Source of the DNA: Hymenolepis diminuta
Taxonomy: Eukaryota; Platyhelminthes; Cestoda; Cyclophyllidea; Hymenolepididae
DNA length: 64,000 bases
Assembly: GCA_900708905.1 (NCBI GenBank)
Contig: CAADRB010000001.1
Coordinates: 1,955,792 to 2,019,791, forward strand
Reading direction: 5' to 3'
Shown here: positions 1 to 12,200 of the stretch, piece after piece
Numbering within the stretch: position 1 is the stretch's first letter
Layout: the number at the start of each line of letters is the position of its first letter
The notes under the pieces: generated by a model
Database searches by the model: none
What the model was told of the DNA's origin: nothing
The model's input: only the letters and a program-made list of their open reading frames with translations
Program-made: the position numbers and the translations under genes

Positions 1-274
1 TCCTTCTTATAAACGGTGAATATAGTATGGCCACTTATTACTTGTTATTCATAATCTTTGTCTAAGATTCAAGAAATGAAAGGAGATTATACTCAGACAG
101 GAATGGTCCATTTTCGTCAAAACTTGAAATTTTTCAAAAGTATTTCCGTATTTTTCCTTAAATCCAATGTAAATAATGAATAAGGAAGTAGAAGCCATCG
201 TGAAATTCAAAGACCATATGTCTTCTCGCATCCTAAAGGACGCAAATAGTACGCTACTTACCGACTATTCTTAC
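1..274. other. Dicer intron at the left edge
   Basis: This follows the GTAAGA donor of exon 18. Neither strand shows RNase IIIb catalytic motifs, so it is read as the 5' part of an intron running off the window. Confidence 0.6.
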
Positions 275-435
275 CTCGATAAGCAACCGGCGGTTTTTGA
301 ACTTATAGCCAATGGTCTCTTCTAACTTATCGTACCTATTGGCGTGATAAATTCGGTTAATCTCCGTTTTCTCAACCGAAGTTAGTTCTCGTTCTTCAGA
401 CATTTTCCAAGGTGCTCCAGTGGGTTGCATTTCAT
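275..435 (-). other. Dicer exon 18, start of RNase IIIb
   Basis: The exon joins 509 in phase (G|AT). It encodes a linker and then [17 protein letters not shown], the beginning of a ribonuclease III domain (IGYxFxxxxLLxEAxTH). It ends at GAG|GTAAGA. The next exon, with the second catalytic signature, is not found in 1-274 and must be left of the window. Confidence 0.85.
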
Positions 436-3164
436 CTAAAAGGCAAAAAATGCATTAGATACTCTCTGTAATGCTACTAACATTTATACAATTAATGATG
501 AGACAGACCCGATGGAGGAAGGCATTCCACACCGAACCATTGCAGAAGTTTCAGAGCTGATCTTTCACCACGTTCGGTGAGATAGCAACCAACAAGGGCC
601 TCAACACAGTCAGCAATGGATTTGTTGGAGAGAAATTGGTGCGTTTGGGCGGCCTGAAGCTTCGAACTAAAATTTTAATTTAGGTAATGAATATACTATT
701 TACGATTCTTCAGCAGAAGCACTGTCACCATTACAAACATAACAAGGTGGAAGCCAGTTTTCCTGGGGTTCGAAAGCTGCACCTACTATTCGTCCTGGCA
801 ACTTTTTCGCACAACCCAATCTGTAAAGATTAGAGTTCTCCACCTATAACAGTAAAATTGACCATTAAATATCAGCTTGACTTATAATATTTAAGTAATA
901 CGAGCCACTTACGACATGACTGCGGAACGAACTCAAGTTACCTTCTTGTGCATCAGGATATTTCAGATAAAGATATGTAGTGACTGCAAATTTTAGGAAG
1001 CTATCACCGATCGTCTCCAACCGTTCCATATTGATGAAATCTCCAGCCGCTAGGAGAGTAAGAGATTGCAGAATCATTGCTGGTCCCGGACGATATAGTA
1101 TCTGGTTCTTGAAAATCAAGCACACATAAATTAGATTTAATTCTCAACAACAGAAATAAATAAAGTAGAAACATGCCTCCAAATCATCATCATCGTCATG
1201 GGGTGGGAAGAAGGTTAATTTTCCAACACTTGCTTCGAAACTATCCACACTCTCCTCGTCTACCTCTTCTTCGATTTCTTCAATGTTAGTGTCATCTAAT
1301 TCTTCTTCGTCAGAATCTCCAGGGGAATCCGCTAAAAGAGCTTCCAAATCAGGTCCAGTTTTCTGATTATCGGTTCCTAGAGGGCGATTAAGAGTTAGCT
1401 TGACTACTTCAGGATCTTCATTTTCATGGGCAGTAGACTCCTCTCTCACATTGACAGGAGAGGTAGATCTTGATAGGGATGCAAGTTTTGGCAGTGTATG
1501 GCAACGCAAAGCAGGGAAACAGGCTCTACTAGGCGGATCCACAATTCCCATTCCAGTCTCTCGAGCAATGTCTGAACGCAACTCTTCCGCCAAGAGGAGA
1601 TGCTGCAGACGATAGAGGATACTGGGCAGACAAACCGCTTTCTGCCATACTGAAAAATGGAAATAAATAAGCCATGCAATAATACATCTGAGGACATAAA
1701 TAAACTAGTTGAAAAATGTGGAACATTAAAAAGCAGATGGCTTGTCTTCCGATTAATTCCTTGGCGCTTCCTTCCTTAGCCAATCCACTATTAGTTGAGT
1801 GCGTTACACCTCCTCAACTACACATTTCGCTTCCATTACTCTTCCATCAATTTCATCTCATCGGATTCATGAATGGACGCACTTCATCTCGTACCAGACA
1901 AAGGCAGATAAAGCACTGATTCAGTGGCTTGCAGTGGCGACCAATTCCTCTCTCCAAACCCCATTCTCAATTCCTCCCATTTACACTAAAGTGACTGGCG
2001 GAATTGAACAGTTCAGAGCGCCACGTGAAATTCCGTACCAATACCACAAACTTCTAGACGTATACTTAGCGTCTCTTTATCCATTGAACATTAACGTAAT
2101 ATATTCTCAATGGTTGACAAGATTCATGCGAACCATCCAGACTAAAAGAAGGAAACTTATAACCCAACGAAGGCCTCTTTTTTCACTTCATTAAGAAATT
2201 ATGCTATTTATTTACTAAGCAGGAGAAAATAAATCCATTATTCCAATACCCCATGAACGAGTTCAATTTAAAGAATTTTTACGCGTTCTGCTAAGGCCAG
2301 AGTTCTATCAAATACCTATGTCTCTTTAATCAAAGGCACATTTTCATTATCTTTTAATCAACACCTACATTATAGAGCGATTTGACTATTTCGAATAAAC
2401 GCAGTGCCTATTAAACTCCAGGTTCACTACTGTCTTGGTGTTTCCGTTGTAGGATTCAAATCTATTTCAATAGATTTCAATAAAAGGTACAATATCTGAT
2501 ATATCTAGTAAGCCGTTAAACACTTTTCTAGAGGGTAAACGTAGGACAGAATCCTCAATTATTATAGTTTTAGTGAGAGATCATATTCGAAAAGATGTTT
2601 TAATTTCCAAATTAAGGCATTTTAGAGCGTGTAGTGACTTTATTCCATCTTTTCTTGATTATTGAGTTTTACTATTCCAAATTATCACTTTTCAGCTCCT
2701 AATAATTATTCTACAGCCGACTCTGATTCATCTTAACTAGTAAAGCTAAGTTCATACAGTTAGGAAGAATTATAGAATATTTCTTTAGATAGAAAGGATA
2801 CACGTGAAGGCAGAATTAGATGGTATAAAAATAGAATCTCCAATCGAACTAACATGCCATATAATAATTTATACTAGTAGAGAACATTGAAAGATTGATT
2901 ATTAAATGAATCCACACTTATTTTCGGACAGCATGAAGATTTAAATCACTTTTATACAAAATTAGTTCTTCAGGTTTGAGTGCCTGTGTAAACCGAATGC
3001 GATCATTACATTTCACTCAAAAGCGCGGCAGCAGATCAGTTATCGATTTTTACCCGCTTCTGCTTGGCATCAACCGCATGCCAGCTTAAAGACATGCGGT
3101 ACAAACGTTGGTTTCTCACACTCTCCTACCATTTTTCGTTCCCTTTTAGCCTATCCCTATATAC

Positions 3165-3205
<41 letters not shown>

Positions 3206-6200
3206 CCCAGATATTAATTCTTCTCCACTCAAATTTTGATTAATATTGCACATAACTTGGTCGACTCGCAAACCCTGGCATTTTGATTTGGGAAAACTTG
3301 TTGTCTAGTGTTAGCCTCAGCAGTAGTCTCTAACTCCTGCAAAACTACCGTACTAACCTTCCCATCTCCAAATATCCACACTACAACAAAACTGGTAACC
3401 CTGACATGGTGCGAAAACGCAACCCTATCATAATAATATAGAATAATCTCACCAGTGGCAGGTAGAGCATGTCGATGACAAAACTCTGGAACCAGAAGTT
3501 GAACATGTCTAGGGGCGCCACGAATCGGATTAGTGCCTTCTTTCTTTCCACCACCGCCAGCATTAGCTGCCTTTCTTTGGGCTGCGGCGGCAGCTGCTGC
3601 TAAGCAACGAGGTACCAGAAGAGAGGCCAATCGAAGTGGTGCATACGCGGCATCCAGAAGGGGCTGATCTTTAGCAGATCCACTCAAATGCAGCCCATAT
3701 TTACTCCTATAGTAGTCCGCGAAATTGGCAAATTGAGGAGAGGGAAACTTGGAGGCTGGTGACAGGTCATTTCTATAAGAAATTGAAAATCCATAAGTAT
3801 ATACGACTGATAATTCAGTAAATCAAACCGAAAATACCGGATGGTAACTACATAGTAACGTGGTGGGAAATCGACCAATCGATAGGTGGGTGTAAGGACA
3901 GCATTAGCAAAGTCCTCAGGGACAAAATCGAAGATAGTTTGGGGAGAATCCGGTGTGGAAAGAAGTTGTGTGAGAGGAAATGGCTCCTCGGTTATGCGGA
4001 AAGGTGATGTGGGACGTCGCCTTATTGGCATTCGACAATCACCCACTGCAGGATCGAAAGTGCTAAGGCAGAGATCAACCAAATTCCAATCGATTTCTTG
4101 AGTATCTGAAATTGAGAATACACCACTTAAATGACAATAAAAGACTCCGTGGATGGATGCCGAAGCAGATTAGGATAATTATTTCTCCAAATAGATAATC
4201 TCGAGATTAATCAAGTAAACTCTTTTACTTAACCATTCACTGAACGGCGCTTTGAAACTGTACATCATGAAGGTATAAAGATAAGTAGTTAGGTCGATTC
4301 TAAAACCGGGAGTGCCTTCGCCTAGGATTTGAACAAGGCCACTAGGAGCATTCGTTGAACCGAACCATCTGTACGTTTTATTTATCGTTGTCCATCGTGA
4401 GATGGATGATATTTGATTAAGGACTGATCAGGACAGTGTTCGGTGGATTATATTAAGCTTATACAGCTGAAATAGCCCCTTTGAGAGACCCGGCCATACC
4501 ATTACTAGAGTAGAGACCAAATTCGTAAACATGTATTCACAATAAAGACGATATGTTAACCAAAATGCAATTGAAATTTCATCAGCCAAAATGGGGACCT
4601 CTAAATCTATGCATCCAAATGGTTGATTAAAGAAACTCTAATGCGAATTCTAAATTGGTTTTTGGTGAGGTGAAATTTGGATTATGAATCCTTCAACAAA
4701 ATCTGTTCCTCGCGTTATGGAACACCAACCATAAAAGGAAAAAAATGGATATACGGTCCTCAGTGTTAATGATTCTTTACAAATTAAAGAGATATAAGAT
4801 ACCGGTAGATCGACCACCAAAAATCCGAAGATGATCTACCAACAGGTGATCCTTTGTATAGTACATGAACAATAGAAACCTTTAGTAAAGTAGATATTCG
4901 AGAAACCGCATGACATCGAGTCATTCCAACGATTACGGAGAGATAAGGGTCAACAAATTTTATAGCTAAAAAGATTCTGGAGCCCAGACGAAACAGAGTT
5001 CTCCTACTGCCCATTCTTCAAATAAAACATAATTTTACTCTTCCGACATACTAAAATATATTCTCGTAATTAAAAGTTGTATTTTTGCTTTGAAGAAGGA
5101 ATAAATAAAAATGAGTAAATAAACTATCAACATACCTAGTTTAACTGGAATGATTAGAATTTGACTTGGAGCTTCAGGCAGGCAGAAAGTCATCAGTGTG
5201 TCTTTTTCAACTCGCAGTACCGACTATAATTTCGAGAAAACTCGTTAGGATATACTATTATTAAACTAACCTTGAAAAGGATTCGATGGAAATTGGAAAG
5301 TTTGTTAAGTTGGTGAGCATTTAAACAAGGACACGATTTGGCCTCAAAAATTGACACAGTTTCCTCCCCCGAACGCGTGAATATAGAGAAATCGGGGATC
5401 TAGCATAATAAGTTTAAATTGAAGAAATTGCTACGTACATGGGGGAGACGCTTAGAGGTAAGGAAAGCAAAGATGCGATTTTCTGATTCCGGATAAAAGA
5501 AAAGTGAAGCTGTTCCAGTGCCCTTATGTTTACGCTCCTGCTGCAGATGAGTAAGAACTGAGTCGAGATGGCGAACTTCAATCAGGTAGAGATAATTCTG
5601 ATTGTTTGTATTACCGCGATCTTCCTTTGGTAAGCATCTAACAAATGCGTCCGGCGTCTGTAAAGACGAAATAAGGAAGAAAAGAAATAAGCGTAAAAAA
5701 TTAAAACATTTTTACCTACTTTAATTAAATAGGAGGATTTAGTTTTAACAGGGGATCGACAGCGAGATTCGCGAAGTTTGCGTGAGGGTCCAATTATGGA
5801 TGAATGGCGAAGAATCGCTCGACCATTATTACCGATTTCTCGCGCTTCTAGAAGCAACTGGCCAACACGTACCGAGGCGGAATATTTTGCCATTTTCTTG
5901 CACACTGACCAATCCCCCTAAAAGAAAGAGGGGGTAGGATAGAGTAAAACTGCTTAACTAAAGGAGCGGCGGTCATAATTAACTAAATTCTACTCACCCA
6001 AACAACTTGATTGACAGGGGAATTGCTTGGCATTTGAAGGGCGCATCGGTAGACGACCTTTGGATCTGTGTGATTGGCGTCAGGACAAGTGAGTATTTTT
6101 GCGGAATCTCCAAATTCGGTCATGATCTCAACCAATGGGCGTGAGATGAGATTCCAACGAGGTGCCAAACGTGTCATGAAATTGCAGGGCAGGCGAGCAC

Positions 6201-9200
6201 AGTAATGATTTATCACATCAATAGATCTGCTGGCATTGCACTATCGAAATAATAGGGAAAAGGAGTATACATTTGCCCAACAATTAACGAATTTAATATT
6301 CCATTAAAATTGTGAATAACAATTAATTTTAGATATATGCAGCTATGAGGATATTTAGTAAATATCACTATTCGAGCTCGAGCAATCTCTGCTGAATTTA
6401 AAATACTTTCGTTAGTCTAACTGTTAATAAGAGATAAATGAATCGAAGTAGCATGACCAATAATTCAATTAAATCAAACAATCAATAAACCATAATTATC
6501 ATGGACATGAACTCATCCAGAAATCCGGGGATCAAATAATGAAAAGTGAGCCCTGGAGCCTTTGCATATTACAGAATTAATTGCACTCCTTATAAGAAAG
6601 TAGAGAACCCAATGCTTCCATTATTCGGATAAATTTACTTTTGATGTCTTGATTTCATCATTTAATTCAATTATGTGTCATACTGGATTCTTTTGTTATT
6701 TCGTGTTCAGAGGTTATCCCATGGTGAATATTTGAGTTTTCTGCATTGTCATAGGTAATAATAGCAATAATCTCGTTGTTCGACTCTTAGTTTTAATATT
6801 TATATAAACCATGAAACTTTTAGTTAATCGACGTAAGTGTAAATTAATTACTATCAAAATTCAGGCTTTACTAAAGATTGGAGCGATGCCATTACCAAAC
6901 ATTTTAAATCTACTCAGATCCAGGAGTACGCACTTTAATATCAGATGAAATTTGGAAGACCAAATCAAATAAATACAAATAATTGCTCTCGCTAAAAAAC
7001 AGCAATTGTCACTTAATACCGTTCAAAGTTCCGCTAAGATCGCCAACCTCAACTTCAGCCAAACATAAATCCTTCATTTATTTTTACTAAAACCTCTACA
7101 TCCCGCAATCCAAATAGATCTTCTGAACTAAGTTAAAGCATACAAATACACGCATACAGTAGCTAAACGTACCTTAGAAAGAAATTCAAAAGTTTCATCC
7201 ACATATTCCGGATCAATATCATGCTCATTAATAGAAAGACTAGATCTACTGCAACGCTGAATTAGCATTTTTTCAATTTCTTGGAATCTAAAATCATGTG
7301 TAAAGGAGAACATTAATTAAACTAGAAGAAGATACCCTACTACCCGGATTTTCATAGTAAATGTATATATACCGATTTCTCATTGATATTTTTGCCGGTT
7401 CCAAAAAGTGCCATAGTCTAGCCTTGGTAGTTTTAACGGAAACAAGACGAAGTCTGGATTTAGCCAGGAGGTAGGACTCAATTGAATTAGAGGGATGAAA
7501 AGAAGCCACAAGATTGCATTTTGGAAGAGTCGAGGCAGCAGCAAGACCGGATTGAGTAGTAACTAGAAGATTAACTTCACCGCCACATCGGAAATTGGCT
7601 ACCGTTTCCTCTTGTGTATTGCCAGTTGGTAGGGCCGTAGGATTCGATTTATCTAAAAATAATATATACCTACTACTAAAATGATCTCAATAGGAAAACA
7701 ATTTCCGATCTGAAAAAAATACGCGTTGTTTTGGTAACAAAGAAGTAGCCAGGGCGGACAAAGGCGATGTCCGAGTCCCAATTGCAGAAATCCTCCAAGA
7801 AACGAGGTAGAGCATAAGCCGAAAATTGACATCCACCAACAAGAACGAGACCGCAGAGTGGAGGAATCACAGGTACTCCCTCAGGCTGGTAGGCAACAAT
7901 ACGGTAGATAATTTTCTCTCGCCGTGGGCATCGATTCATCAAAGAGTTGTTGCCTAAAACTAGAGATATTGGTGTACCGATTAAAGAAAACAAATAGGCG
8001 TGAAGATTTCACCAGAATTTACGAGATTTGGACGACCTCTTTTTCAACTTTGTTTTAAGTTTCCGATGTAGGCCAGTCGATAGACACCTGAATGAAAATA
8101 GAGTGATGTCAAATGTCTTTAAAATGACAAGCCCATCAAATGTGAAAGTCCATTCTTTTCCCCTTAAACTGTCTCAGGAAATTAAACTTCCCGATCCTAA
8201 TGTCATGCACTTAATAATTTCAGGGGTCGCCATAGGGAAATCATTCATGGATAGTTTAAATTGCGTACAAGGATGAAGAAGTAGGGAAACAATAAGATCT
8301 TTAAGTAAAGGCATATGTTCTGATCTATTCCTAACCTAGAACCCCAGAGACTATCACTATCCGTTAAGAGTAATCAGTCCTTCACTAATGCACTTTACTC
8401 ATACCTTAATGCAATAATTACAGATAGTTTAGTTCAGGACGGTTCGCTGCTGGACATCTGTGTGAACAGTGTCAATTGGTATCTCTATTGGTTTTCTGGA
8501 ATGTCACCTCGGATGTAGTGAAATTACACACCTATGCATTCTGATGACAAGGTAAATTCTAATGACTCATCTCAACAAGTATCGAAAACGGTAGGAAAAA
8601 TTGTTACCAATACTTTATTATGGCCCTTCCACAATAGTACTAAAGGTGTCTGATAACAATAGACTTGAAGCTCTCCTTGATACTGACAGAAGGCTGATCT
8701 TACGATTACGCTCACACAGAGTCATGACATGTGAAGAGCTAGGACTGGTAGAGGACTTCGCCTTTGGGTTGATATGGAAAATTTTCCGTTGTTTTACCAT
8801 AAAGCTTCTTCTGAGTCATCAGATTCCAATGGAATATAAAATGAAACCTTACATAAAGTTATGGCTAGGGCAAATCGACCAGGAGCCCGAAGAAGTTTTT
8901 AGCTTGACGGGGCCGTCATGGTTACAACACTTAACATCAATTCCAATCTCCAGTACCCTAAATTCCGATCTTAAGGGGATTCCAGCGAAAACGGTGAAGT
9001 GTGAAGCTACAAACTGTACGCAAATGTTTGCCGAAAAGAAAGCAATGCTCTTGCAATATCAAGATTATCATTATTCCTCGAGCGCAATGATTAACAAGGA
9101 CTTAGAGTGATCAATTTTCGATTATATTAGGTCTTATAAACTACAAGAATGGTTGAAACGACACATTTCAGAATGTCATCCTTAGTATTGATATGAGTTT

Positions 9201-12200
9201 CAATAAAGGCTTATTCAAAAGCTCGTTTAAAAAGCAGCAGTTGGGAAGAGAAGAACTAATTATCTCAAATCCCATGGACCAAATTTCCCTATCATTTTTC
9301 AAAACTATTTCTCCTCCTGGGTATTTTCTTACATACTGAAGACACTGAATAATCTTCACAGATTATGTAAATACAAAAACATGCATCCGCTTGGTCAACT
9401 AGCTTAGCATACGCAAAAATATTTTATATTCCCAAGGAGGACGTAAAACCTCTCCAAACTCATTAAGAGAAATGAAGATTATGACAAAGACGAAGTCTAG
9501 AAACTGCCCTTGGGAGAACTCGCACTATACAACCCCGCCTATTGACCAGCATTAATCAATGCAGTTGATCATCGGCATCAATGGTTGTGCACAGATGGAC
9601 ATCGATTTAGTGACCTCTGATAGCAGACACACACTGCAGTAGAACTCAATTCAAAATTTATCGATACTACTTACATTGAGACATCAGTAGCATCACTCTC
9701 CGCTCCACTTTCGCTTCCGACTTCCTCCTCGAGTTCAGTCCTTCGCCCCACATTGCTGGCATTCTCATCGCCAGAATCAGTATTCGAGGCGGAGAATGTT
9801 GAAAGGGAACCATCATCACTATCTGATTGCTGTTGAGAGGGTTCATCATCATCTTCAAAGCCATGGGGAGCAACAAAACCGTCAGAACGTCTTTGACACC
9901 CTCTACGCCCTCCTCTAGAACGAACAGATGCAGACCGAATACTACTCAGACGACCAGCGTCCGAGTCGTCATCTGAATTATTGCCGTCGTCAGAGTCCTC
10001 AACTTCACTGATACCCTCGGTTTGTCGAATTGCTTCGATGCGATAGGTACCTGTGGGCTTCACAGTGCGCAGCTGATCGATTAGCCGACGAACGCGTGGT
10101 GAGGCCAGGGTTCGAACTTCTTCCTTGGTCATACAACTAGGAATAAAAGAGAGGTCATCAGAAAGAGCAATGTTTTTGTAAGGTCACTGTTCCTCGAGCG
10201 TAATATCTTCGGGTGACTAATTTCCAGTTGTTTTAAGTCTTGCAAAAGAAAATAATGATTGAGAAACAACATGTCTGAATGTCATCCTTAGTGTTGATAT
10301 CGGATTTAGTACGATCCTCTTCAAAAGATCGTTCGAAAAAGCCCCAACACATTTTTTTTCGGACTGAGAGTAGCAGAGTTAATTATTCCAAATCCCATGG
10401 AACAAACCTCTACTCGTTTTCCAAACTATTCTCTTTCTGTTGTAGCTATACATTCGCTTATTATAATAGTATATACTTCTTATTAAAAACGGACATATAC
10501 ATTAGAAGGAGCTTGTCACGATTAGGACAAAAACGATGGATCTACCTCTCCACAATTACCCTCCAACATTAATCCTAAGAAACAATATACAAAAACTTTT
10601 CAATTGCATCGTAGGAAATTGCTTAGAGCACTTGGCTTGGATAGAGAAATAGTATCTTGGAACCCATCTTAAGAGAAGCTCGCATACTACCATGTTTCAT
10701 GATGATCAGAATTAACTAGTGCATTTGGCAAATAACGTCACTGAATGAACACTGATGAGCATCGACCTTGTGACCTCTTTTTCGTGCCGTGAGGTTATCA
10801 TATTCTTTTAGCTTCTCTTGAAATCATTAAGGATTCTCAAGAATTCGATTTCAGAAAAATCTACACTGAAGTTACTTTAACAGTAAGATTCAAAGCATGA
10901 GAATGTTTGCAGAAAAGAAGGAAGTTTCAACATTATGTGAGATTTGCTATGATTACATGTAAAACATATCTGGATAAATAGATGTCTTCATAAATATAAC
11001 CCACAAAATACAACTCAAACCTGAAAAAAAATGTCAAACTGTAGTAACAGTAGTCATAAAGTCTCGCAGACCCCTTTCTTCAATGTACTAGAATTTGAAA
11101 GCTATGCGTCCTATTGTCCAATTTATAACCTTCGATCTTTTAATAACTCGATTTATTATTATTTCTGGATCGTTTTTTGATAGATTATGAGAATATATTA
11201 TTTATTTTAATGTCAATTTTTTTGCTGAGAAAATCTATAAAACAGCCTTAACAAACACAGAAGAACGATAAGACCTTATCAAATTCAAAACGGTCCTTGC
11301 AAAACTCTATTATTTGATCCTAAAGCAGGATATGAAAAGCATCGCTATCCTAATTATTGGTTCTATGAATAAATGGACATAATTTTTAAATGCAATAGGT
11401 ATGCACAGACATGTGAGTTTATTTGACGTTAAATAGAATCAGAAATGTATCCTCATATTTTTACAATCTCGAAAGATTGGTGAAAAAGTTAATACGACCG
11501 AGGGTTGGTACATGAAACAAGCACAGACATGACTGCACGTTCTAGTCGAAAACTGACACTCTAAATGTTACTTATTAAAAGATAAACAAAATAAAATTAT
11601 TTCATAATGGCTGGTTATAAAAAAACCTTAACCAACCATCGTCAAATGAAGCATTAGTGAGATGAAATTCCAGGGGTAACTTATCCAGTAGCTAATCACA
11701 ATGAAGAAACCCTATCGATTATAAATTAATAACAGCGTCCGAGAAAAATTAATAAATACATTGTGTAAAACGGTGTGGTTTCCATATCATATTGAAATAT
11801 TCTAACAAGAGTAAATTGACGCTATGTTTAGGAATGAACACGAACATTATGTTTCAATCTATAAGCGGTATTGGAGGAATTTTTAACTTTAACCATTTTG
11901 AAAATGTAGGATGAGATATAAAAGGGAAGGGGAAAATGAACCCTTTAAGAGCTAACGTTGCACTCTTAAGCTCTCACTTTATCGACAGAAGAGAAGAAAT
12001 TCCCCGTTCTAGTGGAACAACTACAATAAGAACAGTTCACAAAGTAAACTTCAGCCGTTTTATCAAGCATTGTTCAAATATAAATCCAAAGTTATTTTGC
12101 ATTACTGCAGCAGTATTTCATCATTTCGAATGTGAAATCAGAGCAAACAATTTTTCGAAACAACGAAAAAGTTTGAAGTGATTCGCAACACCCAACCAAA

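Noticed and set aside
49..231. Minus-strand 60-codon open frame at the left edge
   Set aside because: It follows the GTAAGA donor of Dicer exon 18 and contains no RNase IIIb motif; read as intron.
1171..1172. Canonical GT donor for Dicer exon 14
   Set aside because: It would end the exon in phase 1 with T and create TAA with the next exon; the GC donor at 1175-1176 fits.
3381..3563. Second minus-strand frame over the PAZ exon
   Set aside because: It overlaps the PAZ reading frame, which has clear homology; this is a shadow.
4784..5014. 76-codon minus-strand frame as an extra Dicer exon
   Set aside because: Exons 5223-5136 and 4105-3838 join directly in phase and in homology, leaving no room for it.
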